From Endomicrobium sp. (GTDB lineage: Bacteria > Elusimicrobiota > Endomicrobiia > Endomicrobiales > Endomicrobiaceae), in assembly GCA_031264895.1 (NCBI GenBank), contig JAISDI010000244.1, positions 1-8,007 of the forward strand: a stretch of DNA of 8,007 nucleotides, read 5' to 3'. The notes under the pieces are model-generated. The model made no database searches, was not told the origin of the DNA, and saw nothing but the letters and a program-made list of their open reading frames with translations. This document shows, in pieces, positions 1 through 5,424 of this stretch. The stretch's first letter is position 1, and every line of letters begins with the position of its first letter. The translations under genes and the position numbers were made by a program.

Positions 1-37
1 CCGCCCCCCCCCCCCCCCCCCCCCCGGGGCGCGCCCC
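1..37. other. Poly-C / GC palindrome at sequence end, probable artefact
   Basis: Every one of the first 37 bases is G or C: CCG, then 22 consecutive C (4-25), then a 12-base perfect palindrome GGGGCGCGCCCC (26-37) that contains the eight-base AscI recognition sequence. The rest of the window is strongly AT-rich. The reading frame of the following methyltransferase stays open through it but would encode mostly proline, which is not expected for that family. I infer a contig-end sequencing, amplification or linker artefact. A real homopolymer tract is possible but less likely. Confidence 0.6.
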
Positions 38-39
38 AG

Positions 40-693
40 GACAGCGTTGTACTCTATGAGATTTATGCACCGTGGCGTACTGATTTAGCATTTATTGAAG
101 TATATAATCAAATAAAAAATAATACTCTTGTCGATATATATAGGTGCTATGAACTTTGGCAGTTAGTAAATGAAACTTCCGGTTTAGAGGGCGCTATTAT
201 TGAAATAGGGGTATGGCGCGGAGGAACAGGCGCACTAATAGCAAAACAGGCAGAACTTCTTGGAATAACATCGCACGTTTATTTATGTGATACATTTACG
301 GGTGTGGTAAAAGCCGGAGAAAATGATTCCTCCTATAAAGGCGGCGAACATTCTGATGCGTCAAAAAGCACAGTAGATGCGCTTATCAATAAATTAGGAT
401 TAAGCAACACAAAAATATTGGTAGGAATATTCCCGGAGGATACGTCAGAAATGGTAGCCGACTCAACATTTAGATTTTGCCATATTGACGTTGATGTGTT
501 TCAGTCAGCAAAGGATATTGTCGAGTGGATTTGGGATAAATTAGCGGTTGGCGGCATAATAGTATTCGATGACTATGGAAATAAGAATTGTGACGGAATA
601 ACAAAATTCGTAGATCAAGAGCGTAAAAAAAATGATAGAACGGTAATACATAATCTAAATGGACACGCGATTATAATTAAGACAAAAAAATAG
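40..693 (+). CDS. TylF/macrocin-type class I SAM-dependent O-methyltransferase, 5'-truncated
   Basis: Translating upstream of the first possible start (GTG at 304) in the same frame gives credible protein back to about base 40, so the gene is cut by the sequence edge and about 217 residues are visible. The SAM-binding motif I reads EIGVWRGGTG (202-231), followed by DTFTG (289-303), an acidic HIDVD (481-495), and FDDYG (565-579) on the next strand. This order is typical of the TylF/macrocin O-methyltransferase family (usually about 250 residues), in which the aspartates of the last two motifs bind a divalent metal. Family members methylate sugar hydroxyls in antibiotics and also occur in surface-polysaccharide clusters; the substrate here cannot be told. 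The start codon and N-terminus are missing. GTG 304 is not a real start because it falls after motif I. The gene ends at TAG 691-693 with no obvious terminator, and it is functionally unrelated to dnaX downstream. Confidence 0.82.
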   Translation, partial: DSVVLYEIYAPWRTDLAFIEVYNQIKNNTLVDIYRCYELWQLVNETSGLEGAIIEIGVWRGGTGALIAKQAELLGITSHVYLCDTFTGVVKAGENDSSYKGGEHSDASKSTVDALINKLGLSNTKILVGIFPEDTSEMVADSTFRFCHIDVDVFQSAKDIVEWIWDKLAVGGIIVFDDYGNKNCDGITKFVDQERKKNDRTVIHNLNGHAIIIKTKK

Positions 694-756
694 GTATAAA
701 CCTGCATTATTATTACTTAACTGTGAAACAACCTTTTATTGTTCTTATGTTTTATG

Positions 757-762
757 TATAAT
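757..762 (+). promoter_or_regulatory. Candidate sigma-70 -10 box upstream of dnaX
   Basis: A perfect TATAAT lies about 150 bases upstream of the dnaX start codon. The hexamer expected 17 bases upstream (734-739, TTTTAT) is a poor -35, matching only the leading TT. If used, transcription would begin near 769 and the mRNA would have a leader of about 140 nt containing the inverted repeats described separately. In an AT-rich intergenic region such a hexamer can occur by chance. Confidence 0.4.
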
Positions 763-784
763 TGCTAAATAAAAAGCTTTCTTT

Positions 785-828
785 AAGACGGAAAATGCCG
801 CTTAGTTCTTGGGAAAATCTGCCGTCTT
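785..828 (+). repeat. Inverted repeat in dnaX leader (distal)
   Basis: Perfect 7-bp arms AAGACGG (785-791) and CCGTCTT (822-828) enclose 30 nt. The right arm is followed by CCCCC rather than T residues, so it is not a standard intrinsic terminator for the upstream methyltransferase. It could be part of a leader fold or be incidental. Confidence 0.35.
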
Positions 829-860
829 CCCCCAAAATTCAAAAAATGGCGCTTAATACT

Positions 861-890
861 GTTTCCGGACGATTAATTTTTTCCGGAAAC
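861..890 (+). promoter_or_regulatory. Perfect 9-bp dyad just upstream of the dnaX ribosome binding site
   Basis: Arms GTTTCCGGA (861-869) and TCCGGAAAC (882-890) are perfectly complementary around a 12-nt AT-rich centre. The right arm ends 11 bases before the GGAG Shine-Dalgarno (902-905). The symmetry would suit either a protein operator or an mRNA hairpin controlling dnaX translation. There is no T-tract after it, so it is not a canonical terminator. Function is inferred only from position and symmetry. Confidence 0.5.
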
Positions 891-901
891 GTTTAGTGTT
901 T

Positions 902-905
902 GGAG
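902..905 (+). promoter_or_regulatory. dnaX ribosome binding site deciding the start
   Basis: GGAG lies five bases before ATG 911. A GTG at 896 is in frame but lies upstream of this site, and the protein from ATG 911 begins MSYLVLARKFRP, the usual DnaX N-terminus. ATG 911 is therefore chosen. Confidence 0.8.
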
Positions 906-910
906 TGTTT

Positions 911-2572
911 ATGTCATATCTTGTATTAGCCAGAAAGTTTCGTCCCCAGAATTTTGACGAAGTTATAGGACAAAATCATATCTCGCAAACGCTTAAAAAT
1001 GCGATCTCGGAAAACAGAATAGCCCACGCATACCTTTTTTCCGGCCCCAGAGGCTGTGGGAAAACTACTATGGCGAGGATCCTTGCCAAAGCGCTAAACT
1101 GCAAAAACGGCCCCGCCACAGAACCTTGCGGAGTGTGTGAAAACTGTATTGAAATAGGAAAAAGCGCAAGCGTTGACGTTATGGAAATTGACGGAGCGTC
1201 AAATAACGGAATAGATGAGATAAGAGCGCTCAGGGAAAACGTAAAATTTTCTGCCGCAAATTCAAAATATAAAATTTACATAATAGACGAGGCCCACCAG
1301 ATAACCGTGCAGGCTTTTAACGCTCTTCTTAAAACTTTGGAAGAGCCGCCGGAACACGTAGTTTTTATTATGGCTACGACCGAACAGCACAAAATTCCCG
1401 TAACAATACTTTCAAGATGCCAAAGATACCGCTTTAAACTTATATCCGCTAAAGAAATTGCCGGAGCTATTAAAAATATCGGCGCAAAAGAAGGTTTTGA
1501 AATAGATGACGACGCTTTGAGTATAGTTGTAAATGCTTCAGGCGGCTCAATGAGAGACGCGCTAAGTCTTCTGGATCAGGCAGTTTCTTCAAGCGCGGGC
1601 AAAATAAGCGGCGATTATATAAGAGGGCTTTTAGGACTTTTGCCAAAAGAAATAATAGCTTCCGTAACGGAAAACCTTGCCAAAGGCGACATTCTTGCAA
1701 TATTAAAAACGGTAAAAGAAATTTCCGAGCAGGGATACAATATTTTGCAGTTTGCCAGGGATTTACGAGACCATTTGAGACAGGTTATGATTTATTCAAT
1801 AAATCCCGAAATAGCCGAAATATCAAGCGAAGACAAAAAACTTTTTGAAGTGCAAAAAACGCTTTTCACGGTTTCGCGCCACGTGAGAATGAACAATTTG
1901 CTTTCAAAAGCTCTTGAAGAAATGCGCTGGCACGACCAGCCAAGAATCCTGCTTGAAATGTATCTGCTGAAAATGTCCGAACCGTATTATAATGTCGGAG
2001 AACTTCTAAACAGGATCGCCGAACTGGAAAAAAATCTTAAAAGTGGCGATTATTATGTCAGGGAAAACTCTTCGCCCGTTTCTTCGTCCGCATTTTCAGC
2101 TAAAACTGCGGGCAGTGATCTTGCAGCCGAAGTTGACGATATAGGAATCGACGCGGATTTGATAAGCGTTTGGAAAGAAATAATTTCGGAAATAACTAAA
2201 AAACATCCTTTGACTTCGCAGTCTCTCATTAAAACTCTCGTAAAAATAACTTCGCCTAAGTCCGTGCAGATAACTGTTACAAATAAGTTCGATTACGAGG
2301 GAGTTTTGGAGTTTCATGAACAAATAACAAAACTTTACCAGAGAAAAACAGGCAACGATATAGCGGTAAAAGTTGCGATAGAAGACATTAAAATCGAAGA
2401 AAAGCAGAATAGAGAAGAAGAAATAGTGGTAAAAGAAGAAACGGAACCCGCCCCCGAAACAGCAGGATATATAGTGGAAGAAGATTTCAAAGAAAGCGCC
2501 AAAACTGCCGTTCCAAAACATATTCAGGAAATAGCCAAAAAATTCGGCGGAAAAGCAAAAAAAATGCCCTAG
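911..2572 (+). CDS. dnaX: DNA polymerase III subunit gamma/tau (clamp loader ATPase)
   Basis: DnaX forms the ATP-driven clamp-loader core that places the beta sliding clamp on primed DNA, and its long tau form also links polymerase and helicase at the replication fork. The 553-residue protein has the full AAA+ signature: Walker A GPRGCGKT (45-52), zinc-binding cysteines C64, C73, C76 and C79, Walker B IIDEAH (124-129), the SRC arginine-finger motif (168-170), and sensor 2 in GGSMRDALSLLDQ (211-223). The clamp-loader collar domain runs to about residue 370. A low-complexity linker and a C-terminal domain (about 410-500) follow, and the protein ends in the FGG-containing tail common in DnaX. 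It is shorter than E. coli tau (643 residues). An A7 run at 2028-2034, exactly at the end of the core, is a candidate frameshift site for a 376-residue gamma form. A second run, A8 (2557-2564), sits five codons before the stop. Confidence 0.97.
   Translation: MSYLVLARKFRPQNFDEVIGQNHISQTLKNAISENRIAHAYLFSGPRGCGKTTMARILAKALNCKNGPATEPCGVCENCIEIGKSASVDVMEIDGASNNGIDEIRALRENVKFSAANSKYKIYIIDEAHQITVQAFNALLKTLEEPPEHVVFIMATTEQHKIPVTILSRCQRYRFKLISAKEIAGAIKNIGAKEGFEIDDDALSIVVNASGGSMRDALSLLDQAVSSSAGKISGDYIRGLLGLLPKEIIASVTENLAKGDILAILKTVKEISEQGYNILQFARDLRDHLRQVMIYSINPEIAEISSEDKKLFEVQKTLFTVSRHVRMNNLLSKALEEMRWHDQPRILLEMYLLKMSEPYYNVGELLNRIAELEKNLKSGDYYVRENSSPVSSSAFSAKTAGSDLAAEVDDIGIDADLISVWKEIISEITKKHPLTSQSLIKTLVKITSPKSVQITVTNKFDYEGVLEFHEQITKLYQRKTGNDIAVKVAIEDIKIEEKQNREEEIVVKEETEPAPETAGYIVEEDFKESAKTAVPKHIQEIAKKFGGKAKKMP
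2029..2040 (+). promoter_or_regulatory. Candidate -1 frameshift site and gamma stop codon inside dnaX
   Basis: The zero-frame codons are GAA AAA AAT CTT, so the heptamer A-AAA-AAT (2029-2035) has the X-XXY-YYZ form needed for -1 slippage. After slipping, the ribosome reads TCT and then TAA (2038-2040), giving a protein of about 376 residues that ends right after the clamp-loader core. An AGGA at 2012-2015, 13 nt upstream, could act like the internal Shine-Dalgarno that stimulates frameshifting in E. coli dnaX. Only a weak downstream stem is visible (GGCG 2045-2048 with CGCC 2073-2076). RNA polymerase slippage adding one A would give nearly the same product. This is inference from sequence; A-runs are common in this gene. 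Confidence 0.45.
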
Positions 2573-2714
2573 CGGCCTTTGCAGGCGGCAAGTTAGAACG
2601 GCAAAAGGCAAAAGTGGATACAGTTTAATAGTACAGATATTTTTATCTTTAATTTTTGTAATAAATGCGTAATAAGCGGGGCTGATCGTATTATCTGTTA
2701 AAAAGGATAAAAAA

Positions 2715-3917
2715 ATGAAAAAGATTTTTTTGTTATTGTTCTTATGTTTCTCGGCAGTAAATGCTTATGCGTTGACCGCTAAAGAAGTTTATGAAAAATC
2801 TTTAGAATCAAATTTTTCGCGGTCATTATCGGATATGCGCGGAAAAAGCTATGCTATCGAATATACCGTAAAGATTTCCGTATCAGACGCGCAAAGAAAA
2901 GAAATGGAAATGGAAAGTTATCTTTTATACAAACATTTTGTCAACGGAAATAAGGAAAGATTAGATATTACCTCCGTAGACGCAAAAAGAACCGATAAGG
3001 CAATGAGTTATTCAATTATTGACGACGGAGTAAATTCATATATAAGCTTTAAAGTTCAGGTCGGCGCAAACGGCGAACAAAATTTTATCGATTACAAAGT
3101 TTTGACCAATAAAAGAACCGATATAATGGACATAAAAGCTATAGACAAAATAGTTAAAGATGAAGGCGTAAAAAATAATAAAAAAACGGACAATAAAACT
3201 TTTGACGATTTGTCGAAATATTATGAATTCGTATTTGACAAAAATACTCCCAAAAACAGTAAAAATTATGTTGTAAAACATTTGGTGAAAGATAAGAAAA
3301 AAATAATAAAAGAAATATATGACAAAAATGAAAAAGGCGAAAAAATTTCCGTAAGCGAACAACTGGTCGTTTTAGGCGCTTTGTACGATAATAAATACAG
3401 TATCAGCAAGGACAGATATTTGAAAACGGGTTTTGAAACCGCCAGAGATGAAGAAATAATTAAATATCTTGATGAAATGCAGCCGGATAAAGAAAAAACT
3501 TCAAAAGAAAATACGGGAACATTAAATTTTGGCGCGAAATCAGTTTACTCCGACTATAAAGAAATAGAAGGAACCGGAATTTTGTTCCCCTATCTCGTAA
3601 ATTTTCAAGTTGTGTACGGAAGTCAAACTACCGTTTACGAAATGAAAACCGAATCTTTCAAAATAGCGGATGGCAAAGATATGGATTCTGTTTTTGTCCC
3701 TACAAATACAAAGAGAGGCAAGGCGTCTGCGCCGGAAGAAGTTACGGTTCCTGCGTCTGCGGATTGGAAACATGTAAGGGACGAACTTAGAAAGGAAGTG
3801 ATAAAAGATCTCAAACAATCGGTAAGAGAACAAATAAAAGACGAAAGCAGAAGAGCAGCCAAAGAAAGCGCCAAAAGCGTTACTAAAGGCATTATTAAAG
3901 GACTCGGCGGATTTTGA
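2715..3917 (+). CDS. Exported protein of unknown function, possibly LolA-like
   Basis: I do not recognise this 400-residue protein. It starts with a clear Sec signal peptide: MKK, a hydrophobic stretch (4-15), and an A-Y-A cleavage motif (17-19). No lipobox cysteine is present at the cleavage point (C11 lies inside the hydrophobic core), so it is probably periplasmic or surface-exposed. The mature part is very rich in lysine and charged residues with alternating beta-type segments. Residues about 281-316 (YKEIEGTG, then PYLVNFQVVYG, then YEMKTESFKI) resemble the late strands of LolA-like outer-membrane lipoprotein carriers; this is a weak impression, not an assignment. The C-terminus (351-395) is a long charged amphipathic helix ending in a glycine-containing tail. 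AAGGA (2703-2707) lies seven bases before ATG. It sits between dnaX and recR, where ybaB is usual, and recR begins one base after its stop, so the two are probably translationally coupled. Confidence 0.75.
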   Translation: MKKIFLLLFLCFSAVNAYALTAKEVYEKSLESNFSRSLSDMRGKSYAIEYTVKISVSDAQRKEMEMESYLLYKHFVNGNKERLDITSVDAKRTDKAMSYSIIDDGVNSYISFKVQVGANGEQNFIDYKVLTNKRTDIMDIKAIDKIVKDEGVKNNKKTDNKTFDDLSKYYEFVFDKNTPKNSKNYVVKHLVKDKKKIIKEIYDKNEKGEKISVSEQLVVLGALYDNKYSISKDRYLKTGFETARDEEIIKYLDEMQPDKEKTSKENTGTLNFGAKSVYSDYKEIEGTGILFPYLVNFQVVYGSQTTVYEMKTESFKIADGKDMDSVFVPTNTKRGKASAPEEVTVPASADWKHVRDELRKEVIKDLKQSVREQIKDESRRAAKESAKSVTKGIIKGLGGF

Positions 3918-3918
3918 T

Positions 3919-4515
3919 ATGAACAGACCTCAGCCTATAGAAAAAATGGTGGAAATAATAAAGAAACTGCCGGGTATCGGGCCGAAAATGGCAGAACGGT
4001 TAAGTTATCATATATTAAAAATGCCTTCAGGAGAAATTGAAAAACTTATTGACGCAATACAAAAAGCGAGGCAGACTTTAAGATATTGCAGTTCCTGTTT
4101 CAATCTCAGTGAAAGCGATCCGTGTCCGGTTTGTTCCGACAGCCAAAGAGAACGCGGCATCATCTGCGTGGTCGAAACGCCACAGGATCTGATAGCCGTA
4201 AGCAAAGCTAAAGATTATAAGGGTTTGTATTTTGTACTTGGCGGCGCGCTTTCTCCGCTTGACGCGGTTGGGCCGCAAGATATAAGAATTGATAAGTTGC
4301 TAAAAAGGTTAAAAAGTGATAATATTAGCGAAGTAATACTTGCGACGGATACGGACTCAAAAGGCGAAACCACCGCATTATATCTTGCCGAAATTATCAA
4401 ACCAATGGGGATCACGGTTACAAGACTCGGTTATGGTTTGCCGGTTGGCGGAGATATTGAATACGCCGACGAACTTACCATCTCCCGCGCAATTTCCGGA
4501 AGAAAAGAAATGTAA
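3919..4515 (+). CDS. recR: Recombination mediator protein RecR
   Basis: RecR works with RecO (and RecF) to load RecA onto SSB-coated single-stranded DNA during gap repair. The 198-residue protein has normal family length and domain order: helix-hairpin-helix with LPGIGPKMAERL (17-28), a C4 zinc finger (C57, C60, C69, C72), a Toprim domain starting at VVETPQDL (84-91) and continuing through GGALSPLDAVGPQDI (108-122), and the conserved C-terminal segment GLPVGGDIEYADE. The Toprim loop reads ATDTDSKGE (142-150), with a D-x-D pair where many RecR proteins, as I recall them, have N-P-T. Start ATG 3919 is one base after the preceding TGA, and GGCGGA (3906-3911) is a weak ribosome binding site seven bases upstream, so coupling to the exported-protein gene is likely. 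The stop TAA is followed immediately by TAG. Confidence 0.96.
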   Translation: MNRPQPIEKMVEIIKKLPGIGPKMAERLSYHILKMPSGEIEKLIDAIQKARQTLRYCSSCFNLSESDPCPVCSDSQRERGIICVVETPQDLIAVSKAKDYKGLYFVLGGALSPLDAVGPQDIRIDKLLKRLKSDNISEVILATDTDSKGETTALYLAEIIKPMGITVTRLGYGLPVGGDIEYADELTISRAISGRKEM

Positions 4516-4590
4516 TAGCCGTTTTTTATGGTTATTGGGTTTCTCTAAAAACCCCTTAGCGGCGTATTATAACGACAACTGCAACAGCAG

Positions 4591-4651
4591 ATTCTGAAAC
4601 GAGTTCAGAATGACAAACACAGCGCTGTGTCATTCCGGCGAAAGTCGGAAT
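4591..4651. repeat. Composite palindromic (REP/BIME-like) element: two convergent hairpin units
   Basis: Unit 1 is a hairpin with 8-bp arms ATTCTGAA (4591-4598) and TTCAGAAT (4604-4611), 5-nt loop, followed by GACA. Unit 2, in the opposite orientation, is TGTC followed by a hairpin ATTCCGGC (4632-4639) / GTCGGAAT (4644-4651) with a GAAA tetraloop and one G-T pair. Read outward-to-centre, both units have the form GATTC(T/C)GA...GAATGACA, so they look like two diverged copies of one repeat meeting head to head. Their inner ends form an 8-bp inverted repeat (4608-4615 with 4628-4635), and a perfect 14-bp palindrome ACACAGCGCTGTGT (4617-4630) lies between them. This is the architecture of bacterial interspersed palindromic elements; whether it is repeated in this genome cannot be seen here. 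Confidence 0.65.
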
Positions 4652-4700
4652 CCATGTTAAGTACACTTTTAGTGGGTTGATGACAAACTTTTAATTTTTT

Positions 4701-4722
4701 TAAGGTTTCTATAGAGACCTTA
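4701..4722 (+). terminator. Possible weak intrinsic terminator for the dnaX-recR unit
   Basis: TAAGGTTTC (4701-4709) pairs with GAGACCTTA (4714-4722), including one G-T pair, around a TATA tetraloop. It is followed by TTTATATTT. The stem is short and fairly AT-rich and the T-tract is interrupted, so this is only a moderate terminator candidate. It is the most hairpin-plus-T-like structure near the repeat element and would separate recR from the por operon. Confidence 0.4.
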
Positions 4723-4752
4723 TTTATATTTCCAATTCTCAGCATTCAAAAT

Positions 4753-4782
4753 AATGTTTTGATTGAAAAACATTGATTTTTT
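4753..4782 (+). promoter_or_regulatory. AT-rich hairpin plus T6 in the por leader (operator or attenuator candidate)
   Basis: Perfect 8-bp arms AATGTTTT (4753-4760) and AAAACATT (4767-4774) enclose a 6-nt loop. The sequence GA then six T residues (4777-4782) follow, ending 30 bases before the porC start codon. The layout is terminator-like, but the stem has only two G-C pairs. A weak promoter could overlap it (TTGATT 4759-4764 and TAATTA 4782-4787, 17-base spacing), which would make the dyad a possible operator. Neither role is proven. Confidence 0.35.
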
Positions 4783-4812
4783 AATTAAAACAAACTAAAA
4801 AAGGAGTAAAAA

Positions 4813-5394
4813 ATGTCAGCAAAAATGATTGAAGTTCGTTGGCATGGGCGAGGCGGTCAGGGCGCAAAAACAGCCGCGCTTTTGTTTGCCGAAGCAGTTT
4901 TAGCTACGGGAAAATATATTCAGGCATTCCCTGAATACGGGCCGGAAAGAATGGGCGCGCCGGTACAATCTTTCAACAGAATAAGCGAAGACCCCATAAC
5001 TATACATTCAGGGATCACAAACCCGCAGTATGTTGTTATTCTCGATCCGTCTTTGATGGACTGCGTTGACGTTACCGACGGGATCGGTACGACCGGCAAA
5101 GTTATAGTAAACACTACATTCAGCGCGGAAGAAATCGCGAAGCAGCTTATGGTTGACAAATCGCAGGTTTACGTTGTCAATGCAAGCCATATAGCCGTTG
5201 AAACTATAGGAAAAAATATTCCAAATACCCCTATGCTTGGCGCTTTGGTAAAAGTTATAGGAAATTTGGACATAAGCGGCGTTCTTGAAGACACAAAAAC
5301 AAAACTTACCGCTAAATTCCGTCATAAACCCGAAGTTATAGACGGCAATCTTGCCTCTATAAAAAGAGCTTATGACGAAGTTCAAAGCGCGTAG
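4813..5394 (+). CDS. porC: Pyruvate (2-oxoacid):ferredoxin oxidoreductase, gamma subunit
   Basis: This is the gamma subunit of the four-subunit, thiamine diphosphate-dependent enzyme that converts pyruvate and CoA to acetyl-CoA and CO2 while reducing ferredoxin in the cytoplasm. At 193 residues it has the usual family length. The diagnostic N-terminal motif GRGGQGAKTAA (12-22) and the segment PEYGPERMGAPVQS (40-53) are clear; both are typical of the gamma domain of 2-oxoacid:acceptor oxidoreductases. A strong AAGGAG (4801-4806) lies six bases before ATG 4813, and an internal Met (residue 5) is a less likely start. It is first in a gamma-delta-alpha-beta operon, the order seen in the Thermotoga and archaeal multi-subunit enzymes. 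Pyruvate is the most likely substrate, but a 2-oxoisovalerate-type enzyme cannot be excluded from this subunit alone. Confidence 0.93.
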   Translation: MSAKMIEVRWHGRGGQGAKTAALLFAEAVLATGKYIQAFPEYGPERMGAPVQSFNRISEDPITIHSGITNPQYVVILDPSLMDCVDVTDGIGTTGKVIVNTTFSAEEIAKQLMVDKSQVYVVNASHIAVETIGKNIPNTPMLGALVKVIGNLDISGVLEDTKTKLTAKFRHKPEVIDGNLASIKRAYDEVQSA

Positions 5395-5410
5395 TTTAAA
5401 AAGATTATAC

Positions 5411-5417
5411 GGAGGGG
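5411..5417 (+). promoter_or_regulatory. porD ribosome binding site supporting a GTG start
   Basis: GGAGGGG lies seven bases before GTG 5425. It is the strongest ribosome binding site in the operon and supports this non-ATG start, which no nearby ATG could replace. Confidence 0.75.
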
Positions 5418-5424
5418 AAATAAA

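Noticed and set aside
304..693. A complete 129-residue gene starting at GTG 304
   Set aside because: The SAM-binding motif and further methyltransferase sequence lie upstream in the same open frame back to about base 40, so this is the C-terminal part of a truncated gene.
769..895. A signal recognition particle RNA gene, which is often found upstream of dnaX
   Set aside because: The conserved SRP helix 8 signature (the GGAA-tetraloop region with its AGCAG internal loop) is not present, and the hairpins seen do not form one long SRP-type rod.
896..910. GTG 896 as the dnaX start
   Set aside because: It lies upstream of the GGAG ribosome binding site and adds residues not seen in the DnaX family; ATG 911 gives the standard N-terminus.
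2575..2609. Terminator after dnaX from GCCTTTGC and GCAAAAGGC
   Set aside because: The arms pair only with a one-base bulge and no T-tract follows; the region gives no convincing terminator.
2096..2611. Long minus-strand reading frames opposite dnaX and the exported-protein gene
   Set aside because: They are rich in Phe, Tyr and Ile as expected from the complement of Lys/Glu-rich coding sequence, and have no recognisable domains.
4537..4554. Hairpin GGGTTT / AAACCC directly after recR as its terminator
   Set aside because: The 6-bp stem is followed by CTTAGC, not a T-tract.
4340..4597. An 85-codon + strand reading frame overlapping the end of recR
   Set aside because: It overlaps recR in another frame, runs into the palindromic repeat and has no recognisable protein character.
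4516..4812. tRNA, CRISPR or small-RNA gene in the recR-porC gap
   Set aside because: No tRNA T-loop or acceptor pairing is visible and there are no regularly spaced direct repeats; the structure is explained by the palindromic element and two hairpins.
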